Below the pieces are notes generated by a model, which saw only the letters and a list, made by a program, of their open reading frames with translations, was not told the DNA's origin and did no database searches. Both the position numbers and the translations under genes were made by a program. Below are positions 33,677 to 41,550 of a stretch of 64,000 nt of DNA, one piece after another. Origin of the DNA: Verrucomicrobiota bacterium (lineage in GTDB: Bacteria; Verrucomicrobiota; Verrucomicrobiia; Limisphaerales; UBA9464); contig JAFLEF010000029.1 of NCBI GenBank assembly GCA_017309115.1, positions 28,070-92,069 of the forward strand, read 5' to 3'. Every line of letters begins with the position of its first letter. The stretch's first letter is position 1.

Positions 33677-33925
33677 TCAACCATGATCTGATCCTCCAAC
33701 GTCTCCAGGATCGTGAGTATGGCTCACATCGTCGAGCTCAGGATTCAACTCTCCAGAACTGCCCGTTTGCGCCAGATCTCTTTCGCGATGACGATCCCAA
33801 AAGCGCCAGGATGCGACGGTGACGATGAGAAGAAGGAGCAGGAGCGCAATGAGTCGGTGGCCCGAATAACCCACGAACATGCACCCCACAAACGACGCCG
33901 TAATTAGATAGTCGAGAAGTTTCAT
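33677..33925 (-). CDS. Small two-helix membrane protein, hypothetical
   Basis: 82 residues from the ATG at 33925. Two hydrophobic helices (YLITASFVGCMFVGYSG and LIALLLLLLIVTVASW) are followed by a charged, Asp-rich cytoplasmic-type tail. No family recognised. It sits in a stretch of decayed genes between the Rpn and IS110 remnants and has no visible ribosome binding site, so it may or may not be expressed. Confidence 0.4.
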   Translation of the reverse strand: MKLLDYLITASFVGCMFVGYSGHRLIALLLLLLIVTVASWRFWDRHRERDLAQTGSSGELNPELDDVSHTHDPGDVGGSDHG

Positions 33926-34131
33926 GTGCGTGAAGCTGATGAACGCTACGGGTCAATGACCCCGCGCGATTGACTCATGAATCATTCGAGACCCTATGGC
34001 TCGACGGTGTGCGGTCTAGTGTGGGTGACGAGCCGGTGCAGCGTGGGTTAAACTCCGCCGAAGCGGAGTCCAGAGCCAGAAGGTTGTGGACCAACGAATC
34101 ACTCCGCCGATCGAACAACAGATAATGCCCT

Positions 34132-34425
34132 ATGAACTCGTCACCCACGAAGAAAACCATTAAGTACGTCGGACTTGATGTCCACGCGGAAACCATCGCT
34201 GTGGCCCTCGCCGATTCCTCCGGTGAACCCCGCTCTTACGGGAACATTCCGGCCCATACCGCCGCCCTCGACAAGCTCCACAAACGGCTCCTCCAGGACG
34301 CCTCCGAGGTTCGCTACGTCTATGAGGCTGGTCCCACCGGGTTTGCCCTCTGCCGTCATCTCCGCTCCCGAAACGTCGTCTCCGGATCTATACCCACGTG
34401 CAAAGCCGCCCGGGAATCGGGGTGA
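34132..34425 (+). pseudogene. IS110-family transposase, N-terminal remnant
   Basis: The first 85 residues match the DEDD-type N-terminal domain of IS110 transposases: IKYVGLDVHAETIAVALAD, then EVRYVYEAGPTGFALCRHL. After about 34387 the frame continues only a few codons and stops, so at least three quarters of the transposase is missing. A 12-base inverted repeat (GTGGGTGACGAG at 34021-34032 and its complement at 34137-34148) brackets the upstream region and may mark the old element end. Not mobile as it stands. Confidence 0.8.
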
Positions 34426-34524
34426 GGAGTCCGTTGGACTAGCTGAGAGCTGAGAGGTAAAGCAGGGAAGCGGTAAGGTCAGAGATTCGAGCCCTTCATT
34501 CGATTCGTAGTTTCGCTTCTCACC

Positions 34525-34552
34525 CCGCGCCCTCCGCGCCCTCCGCGGGAGA
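34525..34552 (+). repeat. CTCCGCG-type short dispersed repeat
   Basis: CCGCGCCCTCCGCGCCCTCC and the following GCGGGAGA form a periodic CTCCGCG repeat. Related copies occur at 47625-47655 (inverted) and 47790-47818. It lies in the gene-free stretch 34426-34783, which otherwise holds degraded AGCTGAGAGC-type simple repeats and no supported gene. Confidence 0.5.
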
Positions 34553-34620
34553 TCTTCAGATATTTGTTAGCGTGTTGATGGGGGGTGCATGGATGGGGCT
34601 ATTCGACGCGCCACTCGCCG

Positions 34621-34674
34621 GGACGAAAAGCGGTAGCTCCACTGCGTTGCGCAACCGCACTCCAAACGCTTCGC
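34621..34674 (+). repeat. REP-like intergenic palindromic element, copy 1
   Basis: AAAAGCGGTAGCTCC, a short spacer, then CAACCGCACTCCAAACGCTT. A closely related element lies at 38241-38290 in another intergenic gap. Both have a GCGGT...ACCGC stem followed by the CACTCCA box and GCTTCGC. This copy is less perfectly paired than the second. Confidence 0.55.
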
Positions 34675-34783
34675 GCTCCCTTTACCGCCTCTCCAAGTCT
34701 CCCCCTCGCACTTTCTCCCCTTCTCTTCTCCCCATCTCTTTCCTGTTTTCCTGTGTTCCAGATTAATCCCGGCGGGGGGCGAC

Positions 34784-35803
34784 TTAGTTCCGGAGTCTGG
34801 GCGTACAACTACTCAGCAACTGAACCGCCAGACCCACCGGGAGTCCTCGCAAGGCCCAATGTCCCATTCCCATGACCCGCACAAAACGGCCGGGCGTCGT
34901 TCGGAAATCCAACCAGGGACAGGGAACCTCAATTTCCTCCCGATACTTGCGGGCCGCGGCCACAAAGGGTGAAATCTCCTGCAACAGCTGCCGAAAGAAC
35001 CAATACCGAGAGGAGACGTCGAATCGCGGGTCCAGCAAGACCCATGGCTTGAGGGCTAGGGCGTGAAGCATGGGGGGGTGGGGGCAAAACAGTCCGCGCA
35101 AACGCTCCCTGGGCGAATAGACCAAAGCCCCACCACTGTGAATGAGGTCCACTCCCGCCTTCAGGACCTTCACCGGGACATTCGAAAAGTCGCGGCAGGC
35201 GAGCACGACGTTGAGGACGTCTTGGTCGGAAAGTGCGTAGAACGGGGGCTTCGGCTCGGGAACTCGATACCATTTTCGATAACGCTCGTCGGCCAACCAT
35301 TTTTCCCACCGTTCCAAAAGGGGAATATGGAGCGGCGTCGCCCGTAAGACACAGCTGTTAAGCGTGAAGGGAAAACTTCGCCCAATAGGCTCACCCCAGG
35401 CCTTGATCCGGCCATCCGTGCCCTGATTCGTGACGCACGCCGGTTCTTGCGCCACCACAAATTCTTCCGGCGCCAAATTCGCGAAAATAGGCCGCGGATC
35501 CCCCTCTAAAAGGATGTCGGTATCCAACCACACCACCTGGGGATGCCCCGCCCGCAATAACGGCAACATGGCGTGCGGTTTGCAGTTCCAGGCATCGGCC
35601 CCTTCCAACCGCTCTTCCACCAGTTGAATGTCCGGATAGTTCCGCAGCCAACGGCGCAACGACTCCGACGCCTTGGCGTTATAAAAGACCGACCGAGTTC
35701 CCGGACAGTGGCGCCGAAGACTCGCCACCAGTAGGCGAACTCCGACTTCCACCTCAGGGCGGTCCTCAGAAAAACAGAAGGTGATAGGCAGGGGAGCAGG
35801 CAT
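34784..35803 (-). CDS. Glycosyltransferase-like protein with DxD motif
   Basis: 339 residues from the ATG at 35803 (a start 14 codons earlier adds no conserved sequence). It opens LPITFCFSEDRPEVEVGVRL, with a later DAWNCKPHAMLPLL and the metal-binding HPQVVWLDTDILLEG, a GT-A fold DxD layout. A second conserved block contains ALSDQDVLNVVLA, typical of GT8-like and related enzymes. No signal peptide, so it is probably cytoplasmic, acting on nucleotide sugars. It heads a run of minus-strand genes that includes a sialidase-like protein and a methyltransferase, possibly for surface glycan synthesis. Donor and acceptor are unknown. Confidence 0.7.
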   Translation of the reverse strand: MPAPLPITFCFSEDRPEVEVGVRLLVASLRRHCPGTRSVFYNAKASESLRRWLRNYPDIQLVEERLEGADAWNCKPHAMLPLLRAGHPQVVWLDTDILLEGDPRPIFANLAPEEFVVAQEPACVTNQGTDGRIKAWGEPIGRSFPFTLNSCVLRATPLHIPLLERWEKWLADERYRKWYRVPEPKPPFYALSDQDVLNVVLACRDFSNVPVKVLKAGVDLIHSGGALVYSPRERLRGLFCPHPPMLHALALKPWVLLDPRFDVSSRYWFFRQLLQEISPFVAAARKYREEIEVPCPWLDFRTTPGRFVRVMGMGHWALRGLPVGLAVQLLSSCTPRLRN

Positions 35804-36024
35804 ACGCAAGCGGTGGGGAGCTTGGCAAATTTCTAACCTCCCCATCCTCTAAGAATCGACGATCAGGATCAAGCATCCTTATAAGTTCTCAGAGACACTT
35901 GTGGCCAACCGCCGATCCGTCGGATCTCAAGCGATTCTTGTGCCGGTCATGGTTTCGCCAATCCGCTAAGGACTCTCAGTTTGGCCGTTCCCTCCGACAT
36001 TCACCTCAGTCCGACGCTCCTCAC

Positions 36025-37137
36025 TTACCGTTTGGCCACCGCATCCTCCCGAAAGATCGCCCGCATCACCGTCTTCCGCTCATCTGTGTAGATGATCTGG
36101 ATCTGCCCGTCCCGAGTCTGAATGGCCGTCGGATAGGCATAGTCGCCATTCGGCTGCGCCAGAAGGTTCCACTTGTGGGGGAAGGTCTTGGCGCCATCCA
36201 CCGAGAGCGCGACGGTCAGCGGCGTCCGCTCCGAAAAACTGTCGTTGTACACCAATAAATGATGCCCGCTTTGGAGCCGGAGAAAGTCCACGGCCGCATT
36301 CGGGTTCGGAAACGGTGCGTCCACACCCCCACTCCAGGTCTTGCCGCCATCCCGGGACTCCGTTCGCACCATCCAACCATCCGGTCGACCCGCGTAATCC
36401 CCGCCCCGGCGGCAATAAGCCACCAGATAATCTCCCGAGATCACCGCCGGCGCGGGCTGGATGTTTCCCAGGCGGGATTTGACCCGGTTGGACTCGGTCC
36501 AGACGCGGGACCTGGGGTCATACCGCATGAAAAACGAAGTACACTCCGGGGTCGTCAACTCGGGGTCATTGCCAATTTCATGATACACCGGCAGCAGATA
36601 ATCACCGTTCTCCAGCACGATCGGCAGATTTCGGACCATGGTGCCGGCCTCGAACGTCAGCATGAACGACTCCGACCAGGTTTTGGCACCGTCCCGGGAA
36701 ATCTTCGCGGTGATTCGCGAACTGTCCCACAGCTCTCCGTAGCGGCTCACATAGAATAGCCACACCACACCATCCGGCGCCTGCCACACCACCGCGTTGC
36801 CCAGCGAATGAAACGGATTGCGGGCGATGGCTTCCGGCTTGGACCACTTCTTCTGACCCTTCTTTAGCCGCACCGCATAAACGGCGGCCGCATTGTCGTA
36901 GTACTCGCCCTTACCACTGAAGAAGACGACGTACAGATCGCCATTGGCCAGCTCGGTCACGCTCGCCGGATGCTTGTAATCTCCAGTTGGCGCTTCCGGT
37001 CCGACGATGGGTTCGATGCGAAGATCCTCCGCAGCCTGGGTCAATTCACCCAGGAGCAGCCCACCCAGCACGAGGAACGATCCCAACCAACGACGACAAC
37101 TCGGCAACACGAACGCAGATTGCCGCGAAGGAATCAC
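36025..37137 (-). CDS. Exported sialidase-like (BNR/Asp-box) protein
   Basis: About 370 residues from a GTG at 37137; a TTG at 37197 would overlap the upstream methyltransferase gene. A signal peptide (GSFLVLGGLLLGELTQAAE) is followed by a six-bladed propeller with three Asp-boxes: SRDGAKTWSES, SRDGGKTWSGG and SVDGAKTFPHK. Other blocks include ELANGDLYVVFFSGKGE and VVWQAPDGVVWLFYVSRYGE. The family includes exo-sialidases and related glycosidases, but many PVC members lack sialidase activity. The substrate is unknown. It starts about 40 bases after the methyltransferase stop codon. Confidence 0.78.
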   Translation of the reverse strand: MIPSRQSAFVLPSCRRWLGSFLVLGGLLLGELTQAAEDLRIEPIVGPEAPTGDYKHPASVTELANGDLYVVFFSGKGEYYDNAAAVYAVRLKKGQKKWSKPEAIARNPFHSLGNAVVWQAPDGVVWLFYVSRYGELWDSSRITAKISRDGAKTWSESFMLTFEAGTMVRNLPIVLENGDYLLPVYHEIGNDPELTTPECTSFFMRYDPRSRVWTESNRVKSRLGNIQPAPAVISGDYLVAYCRRGGDYAGRPDGWMVRTESRDGGKTWSGGVDAPFPNPNAAVDFLRLQSGHHLLVYNDSFSERTPLTVALSVDGAKTFPHKWNLLAQPNGDYAYPTAIQTRDGQIQIIYTDERKTVMRAIFREDAVAKR

Positions 37138-37177
37138 GTTCTCCAGCGTCTTCTCCCACACCGGTCCCAAATCCGGA

Positions 37178-37966
37178 TCAGCCGCCAGATTCGCCAATCA
37201 GCCACGTCGCCCGATCCTGGGTCTGATTCCCCTGACCGGAAGCCAGCTGCTGGGCCGACTTGCCCAACCGCAGCAGCGCAAACTCGGTGCCCTTGATGTG
37301 CACCACCGGCTGGGTCCGCGACAATTCATCCACCGCCCGCTTCACACCGGAGAACGTCAGGTAATCGTGCCAGAGAATCACCGCGTCGGGAGACGCCATC
37401 TTCAGCGCCGACTGCGTATCGGACGCGGCCACGTCGTAGTCGTGTCCGCCATCGATAAAGATGAAGTCCATCTTCCCGGCATAGGGTGAGTAATCGAACT
37501 TGGTGGAGTCACCGCGCAGGGAATGAATCCGACTCGCCTCGGGCTGACCCAAGAAACGGGAGCCCACCTGGAAATGTCCTTCGTTCTGGGGCAGATCGAT
37601 GGTGTACACCTGCGCTTCCGGACACGTCTTGGCCAACTGCCAGGTGGACGCACCATCGTACGTGCCGAACTCAAAGAACGTTCGGGGATTCGCCACCCGC
37701 GCCAGACACGCCAAGTAGTACAGCTCCAGCGGAGTGACATTCCACATGCCGAACCGCAGTTCGACGGGTACCACCATGGATTTCAGGCCTGGAATCAACG
37801 CCGCCGGGGCCAACGACGGAATGCTAGGTTGACGCGAGATCCAGGTGTAGTTCAGCCACATCCAGCGACGCAGATACCCCAGCTTGCGGCTGGGCTTGAT
37901 CAAGTCGGTACCCACTTCGCCGGCAAAACGACCGAGGGTGGAGAGGAATTTCGCGCTGGAGGACAC
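37178..37966 (-). CDS. Class I SAM-dependent methyltransferase
   Basis: 262 residues from a GTG at 37966. Upstream in-frame codons run through a tandem DNA repeat and give an implausible leader (repeated EGIGGHRRAS). The core resembles Methyltransf_24: TFFEFGTYDGASTWQLAKT is the SAM-binding motif I, then VYTIDLP and DFIFIDGGHDYDVAASDT, with VILWHDYL later. Substrate unknown; the glycosyltransferase and sialidase neighbours suggest glycan or lipid modification. The long open frame upstream to 38224 is explained by the repeat. Confidence 0.78.
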   Translation of the reverse strand: MSSSAKFLSTLGRFAGEVGTDLIKPSRKLGYLRRWMWLNYTWISRQPSIPSLAPAALIPGLKSMVVPVELRFGMWNVTPLELYYLACLARVANPRTFFEFGTYDGASTWQLAKTCPEAQVYTIDLPQNEGHFQVGSRFLGQPEASRIHSLRGDSTKFDYSPYAGKMDFIFIDGGHDYDVAASDTQSALKMASPDAVILWHDYLTFSGVKRAVDELSRTQPVVHIKGTEFALLRLGKSAQQLASGQGNQTQDRATWLIGESGG

Positions 37967-38075
37967 AGGAGAGATGGAAACGGTCAGGAAACCGAACTGG
38001 CGACAGCTGCCCAAACCGCGCCGAAATGCTTGCCCGAACCCAGGCCAACTCGTCGAGGCAAAATCCGGCCCGTTC

Positions 38076-38136
38076 GCCCTCCGATGCCCTCCGATGCCCT
38101 CCGATGCCCTCCGATGCCCTCCGATGCCCTCCGATG
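38076..38136 (+). repeat. Tandem repeat, 10-base unit, six copies
   Basis: Six perfect head-to-tail copies of GCCCTCCGAT, the last followed directly by G. It lies about 110 bases upstream of the methyltransferase start chosen here, in its probable leader or promoter region. Perfect copies suggest recent slippage. Confidence 0.9.
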
Positions 38137-38240
38137 GGGCGACGCTCCGCGGAGCCAGCGTAGCGACCGCTTGCTGGGAGCGTTGGCGTCTCGCCGGCGT
38201 GTTTCCGACGCGGCACCGCTCCACGCGCGCCGGAGGAATG

Positions 38241-38290
38241 GGAAAGCGGTAGCTTCGCAGGCTTCGCTACCGCACTCCATATGCTTCGCA
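38241..38290 (+). repeat. REP-like intergenic palindromic element, copy 2
   Basis: GCGGTAGC and GCTACCGC form a perfect eight-pair stem around TTCGCAGGCTTC, followed by ACTCCATATGCTTCGCA. It is related to the element at 34621-34674. It lies between the acetyltransferase stop (38296) and the tandem repeat. Confidence 0.65.
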
Positions 38291-38295
38291 GAGAC

Positions 38296-38970
38296 CTACC
38301 CCCGGGTCACCACCCTCACCGGCAGTTCCTGAATCCAGTTGAATCCCAATCGCTGGTACAGACTCCGGGCCGTAGCGTTGTCCACCATGACGTGCAGAAA
38401 CGGCGTCTGACCCCGATTGCGTTGCTGCCCGATCAAGTAACTCACCAACGTTCGAGCCAAGCCCCGACCTTGAAACTCCGGGTGGGTGCACACGGCGCTG
38501 ATTTCCCGGAGTTCACCCACCTTAAACCGCTCGCCCGCCGCGGCCACCAAACGGTCCCCCTCAAAAATGCCAAAGTACTCCCCCAACTCGATCGTACGCT
38601 CCCCAAAGGGACCTGGATTCGTCAACGCCACCAGAGCCACGATCTGCGGGACATGCTGCGGACCCAGACGTACACAGCGCTGAAAGTCCGCCTCCGGGGG
38701 ACGATCTCCCTCCCAGACCATCTGACCGGCCGCCGAATCTTCCTCCAACTTCCAACCCGCCGGCACCGCACCCTTCCAACCGCCGCAGTACAGGTGTTCG
38801 CCTTCGTCGCAGTACGGTTCGATCCCGGCGAAATCCGGCTGTTCGGGCGTCGCATAGCCGATGATCGGGGAGAATCCCTTGGCGTAACGCCGAATGGTGT
38901 CCGTTCCGCTGGAGAACCCCCGGTGCGCCCCGGTCAGACTATGCCAAACGACTTGGGTCAGGAGATTCAC
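38296..38970 (-). CDS. GNAT-family N-acetyltransferase (FR47-like)
   Basis: 224 residues from a GTG at 38970; the frame is open further upstream, but that part overlaps the next gene and is Arg/Ser-rich. The acetyltransferase core lies at the C-terminal half: FGIFEGDRLVAAAGERF, ISAVCTHPEFQGRGLARTLV (the acetyl-CoA pyrophosphate loop QGRGLA) and HVMVDNATARSLYQRLGF. The N-terminal half is a typical FR47-like partner domain. The acceptor is unknown. It is on the same strand as the methyltransferase but separated by repeats, so it may have its own promoter. Confidence 0.82.
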   Translation of the reverse strand: MNLLTQVVWHSLTGAHRGFSSGTDTIRRYAKGFSPIIGYATPEQPDFAGIEPYCDEGEHLYCGGWKGAVPAGWKLEEDSAAGQMVWEGDRPPEADFQRCVRLGPQHVPQIVALVALTNPGPFGERTIELGEYFGIFEGDRLVAAAGERFKVGELREISAVCTHPEFQGRGLARTLVSYLIGQQRNRGQTPFLHVMVDNATARSLYQRLGFNWIQELPVRVVTRG

Positions 38971-39079
38971 GTCCTCGGAACGCTGGCGGATCGCGCCCAA
39001 AGGAAGCAAGTCCCCGACACGCTCGGATCCTCTTTCAGTCGGCCGGTAAACCGTGGAACTCCGACTCTTTCCAGGAGGG

Positions 39080-40402
39080 CTACTCGGCGACGATCCGATA
39101 GAAGGCCTGAGGGGGCCCGCTCGGCGGCACATTGAGTTTTTGCTCCACGAACTGCGCCACTCCGACTTCGGGATAACTCAACGTGCCATTCGCCGGCGCC
39201 CAGGTTCGTAAATCGGTGCTCAGTTCGACGCGATAACTCCGACTGGGCGCTATTGGGAACTGCAGGGTCGCATTGCCGTCACCGTCATACGCCGCGGAAA
39301 GAATTTCCAACCGGCTGGCCGACGACGTCGGATCGGTTCCGGCCTGATACTCGGAATTCGCCGGAATCCCGTCCTGATCCCGATCGTCCTGGGCTCCGGC
39401 TTCCAGTGACTGGAAGTAGAACCGTTCCCAATCGTCGGGCAGCCCATCGCCATCGGTATCGTCCGGCCCGATCAAGACACCTTCAAATTCCAGCTGCGGA
39501 GGGTCGAAGAGAACACTCTCCCGCGTGGCCCATTGCGGATAGGCTCCGGAGCCTCCGCCGCCCGTGCCACCGGGGGTCACCTGGGACGCCGGCGACAACG
39601 ACGCCAGAAAGAGTCGCAGCCGACCCTCGTTCAGAGCGGCTTGAAGATACCCAACCACCAGCGGATCCCGCAGATCGACGTCGAAGACGAACTTGGAATC
39701 CTCGGGAACCAGTTCCCCAGGTACCGCATTGGTGGTTATTCCTACGGCCCAGGGGCGCACTTCAAAGGGAGCGTTGGTCCAACTGGCGTTCGCCTGACCC
39801 ACGTTGTTGGCGACGTCGATCAGCGTTCCCTGGGTCCCATGCATCGCGGCAAACGCGTTGCGCGTGCCGATGGAAATGTTGTCGGAAGAGATCGGGTTCA
39901 GCCTGCCGTAGGGGGAATTCTCCCGGAAGGACTCCGCTGTAAACCCATTGCGATAGCCCGCGCCGTAGAGTTCGATCGGACGCCCGGGGTCAGCATCGGG
40001 AACATAACCAGGGAGATTGGTCGCGTAGGTGAGGTAGGAGTCAAAAGTCGGATCGTAGATAAACGCGTTGTTGGCCGTTTCGGTGACCGTGACTTTCAGT
40101 CGACGGATCAGATACCGGGCTGGGCCGGCATTGGTCGTGACCTGCTCGGCGGTGTTCCAGCCCATCAGCACCTGGCCATCGCGGGTGTCAAAGCGCGGAT
40201 CGAAGGAGGCGAACGTGGGTGCCACTGGCCGGTCCCCCAGAAAGTCGCCGAAGGGATACACCCAGCGGTCAAGGGACGGAGTGGGCGGGGCAAGGCGAAA
40301 CTCCCCAGCCCACCCCGGAAAAACACTCAGCCACGCGCAAGCCAGCAACGCCACCCAAGAGATTCGGGGGCGAGTCAATCCACTCCACTTCCAGCCGTTC
40401 AT
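39080..40402 (-). CDS. Exported protein with calcium-type DxDxDG repeat, unknown function
   Basis: 440 residues from the ATG at 40402. A signal peptide (WVALLACAWLSVFPGWAGEF) is followed by a mostly beta-strand body. Near residues 310-360 is a thrombospondin-type-3-like stretch, DTDGDGLPDDWERFYF and DDRDQDGIPANSEYQAGTDP, seen in many secreted proteins of this lineage. The end, SYRVELSTDLRTWAPANGT, matches the common C-terminal beta module that follows such repeats. Likely extracellular or cell-surface. No enzyme motif found. Confidence 0.7.
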   Translation of the reverse strand: MNGWKWSGLTRPRISWVALLACAWLSVFPGWAGEFRLAPPTPSLDRWVYPFGDFLGDRPVAPTFASFDPRFDTRDGQVLMGWNTAEQVTTNAGPARYLIRRLKVTVTETANNAFIYDPTFDSYLTYATNLPGYVPDADPGRPIELYGAGYRNGFTAESFRENSPYGRLNPISSDNISIGTRNAFAAMHGTQGTLIDVANNVGQANASWTNAPFEVRPWAVGITTNAVPGELVPEDSKFVFDVDLRDPLVVGYLQAALNEGRLRLFLASLSPASQVTPGGTGGGGSGAYPQWATRESVLFDPPQLEFEGVLIGPDDTDGDGLPDDWERFYFQSLEAGAQDDRDQDGIPANSEYQAGTDPTSSASRLEILSAAYDGDGNATLQFPIAPSRSYRVELSTDLRTWAPANGTLSYPEVGVAQFVEQKLNVPPSGPPQAFYRIVAE

Positions 40403-40470
40403 GACGGGATCCTAGCTCAACTCGGGTCTATCTTCAGCCCCGAGTTTTCGGGCCACCGGCCCAGTCGGGT

Positions 40471-41124
40471 TTACCGCTTCCGGCGCAGTCCGAGACCAAC
40501 CGCCGCGATCCCTGCCGCAAACAGTGCAATTGTACCGGGTTCGGGCACCGCCTGGGTATCGAGCGAGGCCGCGTCAAAGCTCAGACTGTGTTCCGCCGCG
40601 TTGAACGAAATGGTGTAGCTGCTGATGTTGAGCGGAGCCAGATCCCACTGCCACGCCGAGGACACAAAGAAGCCGCTGCCGGGCTGACCGGGTTCGCCCA
40701 CCGCCACGCGATCGGTTTCGGTGCGGGTCGCGGCGAGCGATCCACCTTCGTAGTTCAAGCGCAGTCCGGCGTAGTCGAGTTCCGTGCCGAACGTGCGGGT
40801 CTGGAACACGACCAAACCAGCCGGAGTCGATCCCGAGTAGCCCACCGTGAAGGCACTGGTCTCGGACATGTTGTAGATGTTGCCCGTGCCGGTGATCAGC
40901 GCGCCCGCGACCGACTGGGTCAGCACGGGAGTCAGGTTGTTCCCGAGATTCGGTTTATTTCCGGGGGCTCCCACCGGGACGGTGAATGTCTCCCAGAGCG
41001 AAGACTGGGATCCCGGTTCACCGCGAAAGGTAGGCACATAAAATCCGTTCGTTCCGGCCTGTGCGGCCATCATTCCGAGCAGGCCGACTGCCGCCGCGCC
41101 CGCGAGCATCTTCACGACATTCAT
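40471..41124 (-). CDS. PEP-CTERM sorting-domain protein
   Basis: 217 residues from the ATG at 41124 (MNVVKMLAGAAAVGLLGMMA opens a signal peptide). The body is beta-rich. The C-terminus has the full sorting signal: VPEPG, a hydrophobic helix (TIALFAAGIAAVGLG) and a basic end (RRKR). Such proteins are cut by exosortase and placed on the surface or in extracellular polymer. No exosortase or EPS cluster lies in this window. The longer open frame upstream runs into a repeat region and is not used. Confidence 0.85.
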   Translation of the reverse strand: MNVVKMLAGAAAVGLLGMMAAQAGTNGFYVPTFRGEPGSQSSLWETFTVPVGAPGNKPNLGNNLTPVLTQSVAGALITGTGNIYNMSETSAFTVGYSGSTPAGLVVFQTRTFGTELDYAGLRLNYEGGSLAATRTETDRVAVGEPGQPGSGFFVSSAWQWDLAPLNISSYTISFNAAEHSLSFDAASLDTQAVPEPGTIALFAAGIAAVGLGLRRKR

Positions 41125-41257
41125 GAGTTGGAGACTTTGACCTGCTTTTGGGGAATCGCCAAGAGCCACATTCAGGGGAACTTGAGTCATCGGGCGAAAA
41201 ACCACGCGTTGCTCGAATGAAGCATATAAGGGACGAGAGGGGGAGAAAGTGGGAGGG

Positions 41258-41340
41258 GGAGACGCTTTGCGGAGCCGATCGCGTCGTGGCGAAACAACGC
41301 GTCGGGAATCCACACACGAACGGCTCCGCAGAGCGTCTCC
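41258..41340. repeat. 20-base imperfect inverted repeat, hairpin element
   Basis: GGAGACGCTTTGCGGAGCCG at 41258-41277 pairs with CGGCTCCGCAGAGCGTCTCC at 41321-41340, with one mismatch. It lies in the 426-base gap between the PEP-CTERM gene and the UbiD gene. The rest of that gap holds simple CTCTCAGCT/CTTCCCGCTT repeats and no supported gene. Confidence 0.7.
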
Positions 41341-41550
41341 CCACCGGTCTCTCAGCTCTCAGCTCTCAGCTTCCCGCTTCCCGCTTACCCTCCGCGTCAG
41401 GCGAGGATCGAGGGACCACGAGTTCACATGCTGACCAGCAAGGGCCGCCGACCTTCGCTCCGCTTGGTCCTGCGGGGACGGCCCGGCGGTCCATCCCTAC
41501 CGACTCTGGCGATTGCTTTCCCTTCTGGAGACCCGCGTTACCCTGCGGGT

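Noticed and set aside
33523-33822. 99-codon plus-strand frame in the graveyard region
   Set aside because: No family, no ribosome binding site, and it overlaps the Rpn remnant and the small membrane protein on the other strand.
38076-38136. Possible CRISPR-like array
   Set aside because: The units are 10 bases with no spacers; it is a simple tandem repeat.
37967-38224. N-terminal extension of the methyltransferase through the tandem repeat
   Set aside because: It would encode repeated EGIGGHRRAS from the DNA repeat and has no family support; a GTG at 37966 fits better.
39533-40618. 361-codon open frame opposite the calcium-repeat exported protein
   Set aside because: Shadow; it also runs into the PEP-CTERM gene on the other strand.
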